Part shown: in pieces, positions 23,376 to 33,299 of the stretch | Position numbering within the stretch: the first letter of the stretch is position 1 | Layout of the letters: each line of letters opens with the position of its first letter | NCBI RefSeq assembly: GCF_027409185.1 | Contig: NC_084474.1 | Location: 94,703,505-94,767,504, forward strand | Source: Cynocephalus volans | Taxonomy: Eukaryota; Chordata; Mammalia; Dermoptera; Cynocephalidae | Direction: 5' to 3' | Length of the DNA: 64,000 nucleotides | Translations under genes and position numbers: made by a program | The notes under the pieces: generated by a model | Seen by the model: only the letters and a program-made list of their open reading frames with translations | What the model was told of the DNA's origin: nothing | Database searches by the model: none

Positions 23376-23465
23376 GCCCCTCTGCCCTCAGCTCTATACC
23401 GGGACCCGGGATGTGAGGCTGCCCCTCTGCCCTCAGCTCTATACCGGGACCCGGGGTGTGAGGCT
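23376..23465 (+). repeat. 45-bp tandem duplication upstream of exon 3
   Basis: Two adjacent 45-bp copies (23,376-23,420 and 23,421-23,465) each begin GCCCCTCTGCCCTCAGCTCT and differ at a single base by my reading. Each copy carries a CCCTCAG acceptor-like word, about 175-260 bp upstream of the true exon 3 acceptor. Confidence 0.9.
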
Positions 23466-23639
23466 GCCCTCGCGCTGGGCGGGAGCTCAGCAGTTCATCT
23501 CTCAGCAAACCTGCCCGGGCTGCACTGGGGGCTGGCCGTGCTGGGACTTGAGCTCTCCGGAGCATGCCCCGGGTCCCCCAAGGTGCTTCCCTGCAGGCCT
23601 CCTGCCCTGCCCTGAGCCCGCCCTCTGGTCTCCCCCTAG

Positions 23640-23801
23640 GCGGCTGGAAGCTGTGGTCGCTGTGGGGCGAGTGCACGCGGGACTGCGGGGGAGGCCTGCA
23701 GACGCGGACGCGCACCTGCCTGCCCGCGCAGGGCGTCGAGGGCGGCGGCTGCGAGGGGGTGCTGGAGGAAGGTCGCCTGTGCAACCGCAAGGCCTGCGGC
23801 C
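23640..23801 (+). CDS. ADGRB1: ADGRB1 exon 3: thrombospondin type 1 repeat 1
   Basis: This exon encodes residues 262-315 and enters and leaves with one carried base. The acceptor AG is at 23,638-23,639 and the donor GTGAGT starts at 23,802. The translation begins [20 protein letters not shown] and contains the TSR signatures WxxWxxC, CxxxCGGG and RTRTC. In TSR1-type folds the tryptophans stack with the arginines of RTRTR. Tryptophans in WxxW sites are usual C-mannosylation targets, by family knowledge. Confidence 0.96.
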
Positions 23802-24591
23802 GTGAGTGTGCGGTGGGCGGGCGAGGGGCAGGCAGGAAAAGGGCAGGCCTGGGCTAAGAGGAGTGGGGTCTGAATTGGGGTCGAGGCCGCAGGGGCGAGG
23901 GCCAGCCTAGTCAGGCGGGTACGTGCATCAAGGTGGGACGAGAGGGGGCTTTCCTCTCGTCTGCGGATTGGGATTTCTGGGGTGCATGGGGAAGGCTGGC
24001 TGTGGGGCGGGACCCCTCTCCCCCGACGTGGGGAGCCCTGACCAGGCTAGCCAGCCCCAGCAGATCCTACCTCCAGAATGTATTTCTCTAATAAGGCTCG
24101 TTAATGACCTCATGCATTCTTTAGTTGCTTCCATAAAGCTAAATCTAGTTATAATGAGACTGTCATTCTTCCATTGTTTTTCCTGGATGCACTTATCTGG
24201 GGAGAAGGCTCATCTCAGGAGCCTGGGGTGGGGGGTTCCGGGGCGTCTGGCCAGACTGCGGGAGGAAGGCGGGGACAGCGGGTGGGCTGTTGAGCAGGGG
24301 AGAGCAGCAGCCACTCAGAGGTGCTGTTCTGCAAGTGACCACCAGCCTGTGTGCCCTGGAGGTGGGGGGCACTGCCAGGCAGAGGAGACAGGAGCCAAGG
24401 GAAGGGGTCAAGGCAACCAGACAAGGGTTGGCACCAGACCGGATGCTCTGGTCCCTGGTTTCCCATCTGTCCAGTGGGGCCAGGCGACTGTGGTGCTGGC
24501 AAGCCTCGCCTGCTGTGACCTAGACAGAGGGGGCACCCAGGTCAGAGAGCGCCAGCCTCGGCGGAGATGCTGACCTGAGCCCGTTCTGCAG
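23802..24591. other. Intron 3 of ADGRB1
   Basis: This 790-nt intron contains an AT-rich block at 24,060-24,215 that stands out from the GC-rich surroundings, and a MIR-like piece at 24,440-24,510. Confidence 0.9.
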
Positions 24592-24702
24592 CTGCTGGGC
24601 GCACCAGCTCCCGGAGCCAGTCCCTGCGGTCCACAGATGCCCGGCGGCGCGAGGACCTGGGTGACGAGCTGCAGCAGTTTGGGTTCCCATCCCCCCAGAC
24701 GG
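24592..24702 (+). CDS. ADGRB1: ADGRB1 exon 4: linker between TSR1 and TSR2
   Basis: It encodes residues 316-352: [20 protein letters not shown] followed by [18 protein letters not shown]. The segment is hydrophilic, arginine- and serine-rich and has no TSR cysteines, so it is a flexible linker. The acceptor AG is at 24,590-24,591 and the donor GTGAGC starts at 24,703. A dibasic/tribasic ARRR stretch could be protease-sensitive, which is speculation. Confidence 0.93.
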
Positions 24703-25134
24703 GTGAGCTGGTGGGGGCTGGGGGTGGGGAGGGCGGGACTGACGAGGCACAGACTGACACTGTGAATCGGGGAGGGTCCATTTCCAGGGACTAGGTCTTT
24801 GGGTACATACCATAAGTTAGTAATTGCTGCAAGTTGTAAGTAATAACATTAATAACTTGCCATTAGACTAACCTATTAGGTGTCGGGAGCTTGTCTCTAG
24901 GCAGACTGGCTTGTGGGGAGTGGTGTGAGCAGAAGGGCCTGTCCAGGCCTTGTGGGAAAAGAGCCAGTCCTTGAGACCGGCCCAGGTTTGAGGCCCAGAG
25001 GCTCCCACTCCAGCCCCCACTGCCTGCTGCTGGGCAGGGCGGCCCTCGTCCTGGGAAGTCCTTCAGGGGTTGACCACAGCCTTCTTGGGCAGAGGCCAGG
25101 GCAGGCCTGTGACACTGTTGGTCTGGGCCCACAG
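24703..25134. other. Intron 4 of ADGRB1
   Basis: This 432-nt intron has no gene. It carries a short AT-rich block at 24,800-24,880 in an otherwise GC-rich sequence. Confidence 0.9.
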
Positions 25135-25299
25135 GTGACCCGGCGGCTGAGGAGTGGTCCCCGTGGAGCGTGTGCTCCAGCACCTGCGGCGAGGGCTGGC
25201 AGACGCGCACGCGCTTCTGCGTGTCCTCCTCATACAGCACGCAGTGCAGCGGGCCCCTGCGGGAGCAGCGGCTCTGCAACACCTCGGCCGTGTGTCCAG
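25135..25299 (+). CDS. ADGRB1: ADGRB1 exon 5: thrombospondin type 1 repeat 2
   Basis: Encodes residues 353-407. The acceptor AG is at 25,133-25,134 and the donor GTGGGG starts at 25,300. The TSR core reads [20 protein letters not shown] followed by TRFC. It also contains NTSAVC, an N-glycosylation sequon. The exon is 165 nt, the same length as the next three TSR exons, consistent with serial exon duplication. Confidence 0.96.
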
Positions 25300-25413
25300 G
25301 TGGGGGCCAGGGGGCGGATGCAGCAGGGCCGGGGCCTGGGGCTGGGGTCCACTAGGAGCCAGGGCAGCAGGACTGGGGGCGGGGCAGCGGCTGCAGCACC
25401 TGTTTCTCCACAG

Positions 25414-25578
25414 TGCATGGCGCCTGGGACGAGTGGTCACCCTGGAGTCTCTGCTCCAGCACCTGTGGCCGTGGCTTTCGGGACCGCACACGCACCTGCA
25501 GACCCCCCCAGTTTGGAGGCAACCCCTGTGAGGGCCCAGAGAAGCAAACCAAGTTCTGCAACATCGCCCTGTGCCCTG
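25414..25578 (+). CDS. ADGRB1: ADGRB1 exon 6: thrombospondin type 1 repeat 3
   Basis: Encodes residues 408-462, beginning [20 protein letters not shown]. The motifs [19 protein letters not shown] and [20 protein letters not shown] are intact. The acceptor AG is at 25,412-25,413 after a 114-nt intron. The donor GTAGGT starts at 25,579. A second GT four bases downstream would break the frame. Confidence 0.96.
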
Positions 25579-25700
25579 GTAGGTGAGAGGGAGGGTGCTG
25601 GGGGAAGCGGGGGGGAGAGGAAAGGGGGAGGCCCAGTGGGTCACTGGCCAGCTCCAGGAGCCCAACTTCAGATTATGCCCAGGCAGAGGTTGAGGGGTGA

Positions 25701-26350
<650 letters not shown>

Positions 26351-26515
26351 TGGACGGCAAGTGGCAGGCCTGGGCGTCATGGGGCGGCTGCAGCGTCACA
26401 TGTGGGGGTGGCAGCCAGCGGCGGGAGCGTGTCTGCTCTGGGCCCTTCTTCGGGGGAGCCACCTGTCAGGGGCCCCAGGATGAGTACCGGCAGTGTGGCA
26501 CCCAGCGGTGTCCCG
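26351..26515 (+). CDS. ADGRB1: ADGRB1 exon 8: thrombospondin type 1 repeat 5
   Basis: Encodes residues 518-572, beginning [20 protein letters not shown]. The usual RTRxC is replaced by [26 protein letters not shown] completes the repeat. The acceptor AG is at 26,349-26,350 and the donor GTGAGA starts at 26,516. It is the last of four 165-nt TSR exons. Confidence 0.96.
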
Positions 26516-26699
26516 GTGAGACCCCTCCCACACCTCAGCTGCACTCTGGGGAAAGGCCGGGAGCAAGTGGGTAGGCTCGGGGCTTACTTGTGACAGTAGA
26601 CGTGCTGGTGGGGTCCTGGCCTTCCTGAGCCCGCTGCAAGCCCTCGGCCCCGTGTTCCCATCCCCCTGCTCCCCCCTCACTGTCTCCGGTCCTGGGCAG

Positions 26700-26801
26700 A
26701 GCCCCATGAGATCTGTGACGAGGACAACTTTGGTGCGGTGATCTGGAAAGAGACCCCGGCAGGAGAGGTGGCTGCAGTCCGGTGTCCCCGCAATGCCACA
26801 G
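26700..26801 (+). CDS. ADGRB1: ADGRB1 exon 9: start of HormR-like region
   Basis: Encodes residues 573-606: [20 protein letters not shown] followed by [14 protein letters not shown]. The pattern of cysteines and WKETPAG resembles the hormone-receptor motif that precedes the GAIN domain in adhesion GPCRs. NAT plus the following glycine is a possible N-glycosylation site. The acceptor AG is at 26,698-26,699 and the donor GTGAGG starts at 26,802. Confidence 0.95.
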
Positions 26802-27039
26802 GTGAGGGCCGAAGAACATGTGGTGTGGGGGGTTCTGTCCTCATGGCGATGTATGTGGGACACTGAGATGCCCCCTCAGGTCCCTCCTGAGGGGCTGTCA
26901 GCATGGGGGACGCAACCCAGATGTGGAACCCAGACAGCTCGTCTGTGCGCTGATGCAGGGACAGCATGGCTGGGAGCCTGGCACACCGCATGGGGACACA
27001 TGGCAGCACCCAGTGTCCTGAGCACTCACTAAGGCCTTC

Positions 27040-27200
27040 ACGCAACAATCCAATGCTGCTTCTACAGGCCTTTTCCCACTGGTGACCCCATGAAGTCACC
27101 ACAGTCCATAGCCCATGTACAGGGAAACTGAGGCACAGGGAAGTTAACACACTTGCCCTGGGCCTTCAGGGCCCGTAAGTGGGGCATCCTCTTTGAATGC
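27040..27200 (-). repeat. MIR SINE fragment
   Basis: CAGGGAAACTGAGGCACAGG followed by GAAGTTAACACACTTGCCC is a clear antisense MIR core. Confidence 0.85.
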
Positions 27201-27374
27201 CAGTGGTCTTAACCCCCATGCCAGCCCTGAGGAGCGGTTGAAGGTGGTGAGAGGGTGTGGAGACCACAGGTGGGCTCCATGGGGAGGGGCTTGGCCACAC
27301 CAGGGGGTGGTCTTTGCCGCTCCTGTTTGGAAAAGTGTGGGTGGCTTACAGACCTGAGAGGCAGCAGGCAGGGA

Positions 27375-27500
27375 GGTTGGGAGCCCAGGTTCAAATCCTG
27401 CCTCTGCCCTTGTTTGCTGTGTGACACTCAGGAAGTGAATTCACCTCTCTGAGCCTCAGTGTTCCCATCTGTACAAGGACCTTATGGTCCCTTGGCACAG
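27375..27500 (+). repeat. MIR SINE fragment
   Basis: AGGTTCAAATCCTGCCTCTG, then GTGTGACACTCAGGAAGTGA, then CTCTGAGCCTCAGTGTTCCC give MIR in sense orientation. Confidence 0.85.
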
Positions 27501-28184
27501 GGCTGCTTGGAGGGGGTGGGAGGGTGGTCCTCGTGGGGCAGGGACGGCAGGGGGTGCATGTACGGCCAGGCCTGGTGGCTGCCGCCCCCCATTTTGTTTA
27601 CAGAACAGTACAGGCTCTCAGTAGCATATTGCAAATCCAGACGCGCACAGTGAAGAAATAAACGTCCACAGTGGCGTGCCTTCCCTGGCTCTTGTCTGCA
27701 TGTGTGCCGTGTCTCCCAGGGACCCTCACTACTGGCCCCATCTAAGTCAGTGGCCTATGGTTCCTATTGGGTGACAGGGATGTGACAGTGACCCCAGGCC
27801 GAGGCCCCTGCAGCCCTGTGGATACAGCCAGGCAGCAGACTTAGGGAGCTGTTCTCCCCAGGGCTCTGGATTGGAAGGGGCTCTGAGAGAGGCCCTGGAT
27901 GAACTCAGCCAAAGCTCCACACAGTGGGGTCCCTGAAGGTTTGGTGCTTGCCAGGAGCCCAGCCCTGGCACAGGTGCTCAGTAGCGGCTTGGAAATGCAT
28001 TGAGGGAAGGGAATGCAGTGGGCCTGGGCCCTGCGCCAAGTCTGCTCTCAGCATGTGCCCATGGGGGAGTCTCTGCTTCTGGGAGCTGCAGGGGCCCAGC
28101 CAGAGGGGCTCCTGCCTGGGAGCGGGGACAGCATCCCTGTGCCAGGCAGTGAGCGTCCACCTGAGAAGCAGGAGGTCCCCCCAG

Positions 28185-28291
28185 GCCTCATCCTGCGCCG
28201 CTGTGAGCTGGACGAGGAAGGCATTGCGTACTGGGAGACCCCCACCTACATCCGCTGTGTCTCCATCGACTACCGCAACATCCAAATGATG
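28185..28291 (+). CDS. ADGRB1: ADGRB1 exon 10: end of HormR-like region, GAIN start
   Basis: Encodes residues 607-642: [20 protein letters not shown] followed by [16 protein letters not shown]. The two cysteines and the tryptophan complete the HormR pattern. The exon leaves in phase 0. The acceptor AG is at 28,183-28,184 and the donor GTGAGG starts at 28,292. Confidence 0.96.
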
Positions 28292-28506
28292 GTGAGGGCC
28301 TGCCCTGGGGGTCTCCAGCCCCACCCGCCCCCTCACTCCAGGTCCCTCCTCTTCTCTGTCCCCCAGAAGTCCTGTCGTGTAGCACACCTACCCTTTGGAT
28401 GTGAGGCTGGGGCTGCAGAGGGTCCTCTAGGTATGGGAGGTCCTTGATACGTGCATGGACGTGTCCTGCAGAGGTGATGGCATCCAGCCCCTTCCATTCT
28501 CCCCAG

Positions 28507-28701
28507 ACCAGGGAGCATCTGGCCAAGGCTCAGCGAGGGCTGCCCGGGGAAGGGGTCTCAGAGGTCATCCAGACGCTGGTGGAGATCTCCCAGGATGGGA
28601 CCAGCTACAGTGGGGACCTGCTCTCCACCATCGATGTCCTGAGGAACATGACGGAGATCTTTCGGAGAGCGTACTACAGTCCCACCCCCGGGGACGTGCA
28701 G
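28507..28701 (+). CDS. ADGRB1: ADGRB1 exon 11: GAIN subdomain A helices
   Basis: Encodes residues 643-707 (65 codons, phase 0 at both ends), beginning [20 protein letters not shown] and ending [10 protein letters not shown]. The predicted helical segments match GAIN subdomain A. NMTEIF is an N-glycosylation sequon. The acceptor AG is at 28,505-28,506 and the donor GTGAGC starts at 28,702. The reading frame continues without a stop through the whole next intron into exon 12. Confidence 0.96.
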
Positions 28702-29727
28702 GTGAGCTCCCAGGAGAGTGGTCCAGGGGAGGGGCACGAGGGAGGGTGTCTAAGAGTGATCCTGGACCCCAGCCAGAGACTGAGCCCCAATGCTGACCAT
28801 AGACTGAGCCCTGATCCTGGCCACAGGGTGAGCCCTTATCCTGGCCACACATTAAGCAAAGGTCCAGGTCACACAATGGGCCCTGATCCTCGTCACAGAC
28901 TGAACCCTAATCCTGGCCACACACTGATCCCTGACCCTGGTCACAGGCTAAGCCCTGATACTGGTCACACACTGAGCCCTTATCCTGGTTACACACTGAG
29001 CCCTCATCCTGGTTATAGGCTGAGCTCTGACCCTGGTCACACACTGAGCCCTCATCCTGGTTATAGGCTGATCCCTGACCCTGGTCACACACACAGTTTT
29101 GACCCTGGTCACACACTGAGCCCTCATCCTGGTTATAGGCTGAGCTCTGACCCTGGTCACACACACAGCTCTGACCCTGGTCGCACACTGAGCCCTCATC
29201 CTGGTTATAGGCTGAGCTCTGACCCTGGTCGCACACTGAGCCCTGACCCTGGTCGCACACTGAGCCCTGACACTGGTCACACACACAGCCCTGACCCTGG
29301 TCGCACACTGAGCCCTGACCCTGGTCACACACACAGCCCTGACCCTGGTCACACACTGAGCCCTGACCCTGGTCACACACACAGCCCTGACCCTGGTCAC
29401 ACACTGAGCCCTGACCCTGGTCACACACACAGCCCTGACCCTGGTCGCACACTGAGCCCTGACCCTGGTCACACACACAGCCCTGACCCTGGTCACACAC
29501 TGAGCCCTGACCCTGGTCACACACACAGCCCTGACCCTGGTCACACACTGAGCCCTGACCCTGGTCACACACACAGCCCTGACCCTGGTCACACACTGAG
29601 CCCTGACCCTGGTCACACACACAGCCCTGACCCTGGTCTCACACTGAGCCCTGACCCTGGTCCCACTCTGACGCATGATTCTGGTGCCTTGTTCTCTCTC
29701 ACCAGCCCTTCTTCCTCTTCTTTACAG
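28702..29727 (+). other. Intron 11 of ADGRB1, fully open in frame (possible exitron)
   Basis: The intron is 1,026 nt, exactly 342 codons, with exons on both sides in phase 0. Reading on from exon 11 (VQ then [11 protein letters not shown]) there is no stop until past exon 12. Normal splicing is expected because a consensus donor (CAG|GTGAGC) and a good acceptor (TCTTCTTTACAG) are present. If retained, it would add about 39 octapeptides of the type SPDPGHTL / SPDPGHTH to the GAIN domain. Confidence 0.8.
28759..29694 (+). repeat. 24-bp minisatellite, about 39 units (intron 11)
   Basis: The basic unit is 24 bp with the core TGACCCTGGTCACACACTGA. Toward the 3' end, units alternate between an ACACTGAGCCC and an ACACACAGCCC form, making a 48-bp higher-order unit. 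The 5' units are strongly diverged and the 3' core is nearly homogeneous, as expected if the array grew from one end. Long open frames also exist on the minus strand (about 240 codons) because 24 is a multiple of three. Confidence 0.95.
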
Positions 29728-29796
29728 AACTTTGTCCAGATTATCAGCAACCTGCTGGCAGAGGAGAACCGGGACAAGTGGGAGGAGGCCCAGCTG
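29728..29796 (+). CDS. ADGRB1: ADGRB1 exon 12: GAIN domain segment
   Basis: Encodes residues 708-730: [20 protein letters not shown] followed by AQL. It is a short exon in phase 0. The acceptor AG is at 29,726-29,727 and the donor GTACGG starts at 29,797. Confidence 0.95.
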
Positions 29797-30440
29797 GTAC
29801 GGACCTGGGGCTGGGCCCTGATGGTCAGGATGGGTGCCGGCATCTCTGGTGCTGCCCTAAGTTCCGGGCTAGCCTGGGGTGGGGCCCACAGGGTGCTGTG
29901 GATGGCTCCGGGCTGGAATCCCAGCACGGCCTCTTGCCAAGAGTGAGATTGGAGGACGCTGCCTAACCTTCTGAGCCTCCCTTTCCTCATCCGTCAGAAG
30001 ACAGGAGCTTATCCAGTGGGGTCAGGGAGAGGGTGGGAAAATGTGCTCACCACACAGTGCCTGTCGAGGCAACTGGGGCATGGTGGGTTTTCTCAGTTGG
30101 AAAGGGAGGTCAGCCTCCCTACCTCCAGGCTGACCTCGAACCTGCCACCACCCCGACCCCAGGTCAGGGCCCAGCAGGGGCTGTGGGTACCCAGAGACGG
30201 CCTGGGCCAGAGCCCAGCAGCCCCTCTGGGCCTCAGCCTTCTCTCCCTTCGTGTGGGTGTGGCACCGCAGAGGGCACCGCCCCTGCTTCCTTGCAGTTCG
30301 AGGAAGTGACCTGCAGGACCCAGAGGAAGAGGGAGCAGAGAAAGGGAGGAGGGGGACGGCTGAGGGAGGGCACAGTGTGTCTCCAGCTGGGGTGCGGGTG
30401 GCCTCATCGATCCCTGGCAGTGGTGTTCCTGCTCCCCCAG
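29797..30440. other. Intron 12 of ADGRB1
   Basis: This 644-nt intron contains a MIR fragment (about 29,955-30,010) and otherwise unique GC-rich sequence. Confidence 0.9.
29955..30010 (+). repeat. MIR SINE fragment
   Basis: CTTCTGAGCCTCCCTTTCCT followed by CATCCGTCAGAAGACAGG is a diverged sense MIR core. Confidence 0.65.
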
Positions 30441-30549
30441 ATGGGTCCCAATGCCAAGGAGCTGTTCCGGTTGGTGGAGGACTTTGTGGACGTCATCGGC
30501 TTCCGCATGAAGGACTTGAGGGATGCATACCAGGTGACAGACAACCTGG
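30441..30549 (+). CDS. ADGRB1: ADGRB1 exon 13: GAIN domain segment
   Basis: Encodes residues 731-766: [20 protein letters not shown] followed by [16 protein letters not shown], and one carried base. It is predicted helical. The acceptor AG is at 30,439-30,440 and the donor GTAAGC starts at 30,550. Confidence 0.96.
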
Positions 30550-30599
30550 GTAAGCCTATCCCTCACTCTGCTGACCACCCCCATGCCCTTGCTCTGCAG

Positions 30600-30660
30600 C
30601 CTTGGGCAGGGCCCTCTGCCTCAGTTTCCTCATCTATATAAAGAGGCAGCAACCAGACAC
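30600..30660 (+). repeat. MIR SINE fragment
   Basis: CTGCCTCAGTTTCCTCATCT followed by ATATAAAGAGGCAGC is a MIR core. Confidence 0.75.
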
Positions 30661-30994
30661 CTTCCACGGGCCCTTTCTGGGCTGGTTCTAAGATCAGTTC
30701 CGCGTGCACAGACCAAGTCTCTGGGGGACGGATGATATGACCCAGGGGTGTGGGGCGCTCTCAGACCCAGACAAAGGCCTGGAGGCCTCCAGTTCTGGAC
30801 ACATCCAGGAGCCCCACCCCACAGCCGCTGGCCCTTGTTTGCACCCCCGGGCTGGGAACTCACCTCTACCCATCCCCCCAAGGTGCTGTCTGTGCAGAGA
30901 TGTGCTGGTGGGATCTGTGCTGCCAACCCTGTTCTGCCCTCTGATTCCAGGGGTGCCCATCAGAGGGGCCTGGACTCTACCCAGTCCCCTGGTG

Positions 30995-31110
30995 TTGCTG
31001 AATCTCAGTTTTTTGATTTCTACAATGGGCTAATAACAGTACCCACCCAGGGGACATGGAGAGCAGAAAATGAGATGAACATGTGCCCAGGGCCCAGAGC
31101 GAATGGTGGC
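30995..31110 (+). repeat. MIR SINE fragment
   Basis: GAATCTCAGTTTTTTGATTT, then ACAATGGGCTAATAACAGTA and AATGAGATGAACATGTGCCC follow the MIR order. Confidence 0.75.
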
Positions 31111-32640
31111 TGTCACTAGAGACATGCACAACAGTTCTGTTTAATGACTATCACCACATTCCCCTCCCATCCCTCTCATGGGCCACATTTCCCAAACTCT
31201 CCCTGCTTTGGCCAGGGACCCCCCTCATAAAGGGAGACCCAGGAGTGGCACTGGCCCCAGCTGTGATCCAAACAGCACCAAGGGAGATTGTCACCTCCTT
31301 GTGGGGATGCTTGACCTTTAGGATGTGGCCACGATCAGCTGAGCTTCATGAGCACCCACACCCTGGGACCTCACCCAGCTGCCACACTGATGCCCTGGTG
31401 GCAGCAGGCACACACAGCTGCCCCGGCCTGGGCCCGTGTTTCCTAAGCTGGAGGTCCCAAGCGCTGGCACTGCTTTCTGCCTTAGGAGCTTGGGGCCCCA
31501 GAACTCGGGCAGAGCCCATGTCACAGAGAGGGAGATTCAGGCCCGGCTGCTGTCAGAGGCCGGCTGGCATATGGGGTCAGCCATGGCTCCAGGCCTGCTG
31601 GCCTCAGACTTCCCAGCCCAGTGTCACCTTCTGAGACTGCTCCCTTCCTTCCCAGGCCGGGATTTGTAGGTGAGATGCAAGTGGCCCAGAGAGGAGAGGG
31701 CTTCTGTGCCCTCTTGGGGAGTGGGTGAGGGACAGGGCTCTCACCTCTCCTGGCCCAGGACCTCACTGTGGCTGCTTCCAGGGCACTCAGCATGGCCCAT
31801 GGCCCCTGGACAGGCACAGACCTCCTGCCTCAGGAAGCCTGTTCTGAGCCTGTGGACATCAGGGACAGCCGTTTGTCCCCACCAGAGGCTCTGGGCTCCT
31901 CCTGGTCACCCCTCATTTCCCATACATCCTGTTCACGCACACACCCCATAATCTCATACACCCTCTGCAATCCCTACAATGTCTATATCCCACTCTCCTC
32001 ATATGCCCACGCACCCCAGAGCCCCCACACACCCCATGCACCCTATGCATCTGTTCTGCCCCTCTGCCCATCCCCTGTGCCATTGGGGACCCCACACTTA
32101 TCATTAGTAGACTACCCCTTGGTCCTGGGCAGCCTGAGCTCCTCAGTCAGGGCACTCTGTCCACCTCTCGGTGTCAGTCTTGGGGGTCTCAATGTTCAAC
32201 ACACATCCCTCCCACTGGCTGGCCCCTCAGTTCCCTGGACTCCTCTGGGAACCTTCCCTCCAGACCCCCGGACACCCGGACACCTGCTGGTTTGGTTAGT
32301 AGCAGCCTCCCCTGGCCATCCCCAGCATTCAGTCCTGGGACCACGTGGCCTCCCCGGGCTCCTGACTTCCTCCCTCCAGGTCAGTCTAGTGCCCTGCAGC
32401 ACCCTCAGGTCCCTGCCCTCTCATGGGGGGTGGAGGTGCCCACGACCTTGTCCGGACTGCATTCTCTGGCACATTCCCACTTGTCCAGGACCCTGCTTCT
32501 CTGCCCAGCCCCCAGCCCTCAGCCCTCCACCCCCTCCCTGAGGGGAGAGGACGTGCCAGCACACCTGCCCCTGCTCAGCCCTCCACTGCTCCCACGATGA
32601 CCCCGCCGTCCTGGGTTCCCGCCCCCGCATCCACTTGAGA

Positions 32641-32745
32641 ATTAGGACATCGCTCCTGCCACCTCCTCCCTCCACTGCTTCCCTTCCCCCTCCTCTTCCC
32701 CCCTCCTCCTCTTCCTCACCCCCCCCCACCGCCACTTGGCTTCGG
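32641..32745. repeat. Pyrimidine-rich tract
   Basis: A run of CCTCCT, CTTCC and CCCCC words is almost free of purines on the + strand, ending in a C run near 32,720. It could form a triplex-type structure. Confidence 0.75.
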
Positions 32746-33299
32746 ACCAGCCCCTTCCACCACTCTGGCTCATCTTCTTCCTCACCTGGACTTCCAGGTG
32801 GAGGCCCCAGCTCCCCTGAGCCCTTGCCCTGGACCCACCTGCCCCTGTGGCCTCGCCTGGTGTCACGACCTTAAACACCCTAGTGCCCTGCCCGCTGCAG
32901 GGTCCATCTGCAGCCTTACCTCCCGCGAGCTCCAGACCAGGCGTCTCCTGCTGCCCCGGGTGTCTAAGGGCATTTCAGAGGCAACAAGCCCAAGTCACCC
33001 AAATCGAGGCTCCTGATCTTGCCCCACCTGCCAGAACACTGAGCCCCGCCCCTCACCTGCCTGTGCTCCCCCCACACCCAGCCAGGACACAAGTCTCATT
33101 CCAGGGGACCATTGTGCCAGCTCCTAACCCCCTCCCACCCCCTCTCATGGAGGCCCCAGGGCTTGGGACCAGCCCCTCCCTTCACTCCGCCCTTACTCTG
33201 GCTCCACCCACCCAACCTCGTCCTCTCCTTCCCCCTCCCCCCACTCTCCCTGCTCCTGGGATGTGCCGCTCGCTCCATCCAGGAACGAGCGAGCATGAG

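Larger units (their letters stand above)
14511..23639. other. Intron 2 of ADGRB1
   Basis: This 9,129-nt intron has no recognisable exon. It contains MIR and L2 fragments, TG repeats at 17,376-17,610, 18,419-18,450 and 19,036-19,095, an AT-rich island near 18,930-19,020, a degenerate copy of the 24-bp minisatellite family at 21,190-21,390 (inverted), a CTCF-like motif at 22,251 and a 45-bp tandem duplication at 23,376-23,465. Confidence 0.9.
26802..28184. other. Intron 9 of ADGRB1
   Basis: This 1,383-nt intron contains two adjacent MIR fragments in opposite orientations (about 27,040-27,200 and 27,375-27,500). No gene is seen. Confidence 0.9.

Noticed and set aside
25300..25413. Intron 5 (114 nt, multiple of three) as a second exitron
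   Set aside because: The in-frame translation meets a TAG stop near 25,353, so retention would truncate the protein.
28907..29676. Two long minus-strand frames (about 240 codons) over the intron 11 minisatellite
   Set aside because: A 24-bp unit keeps any stop-free frame open; both frames are pure repeat and lie antisense inside an intron.
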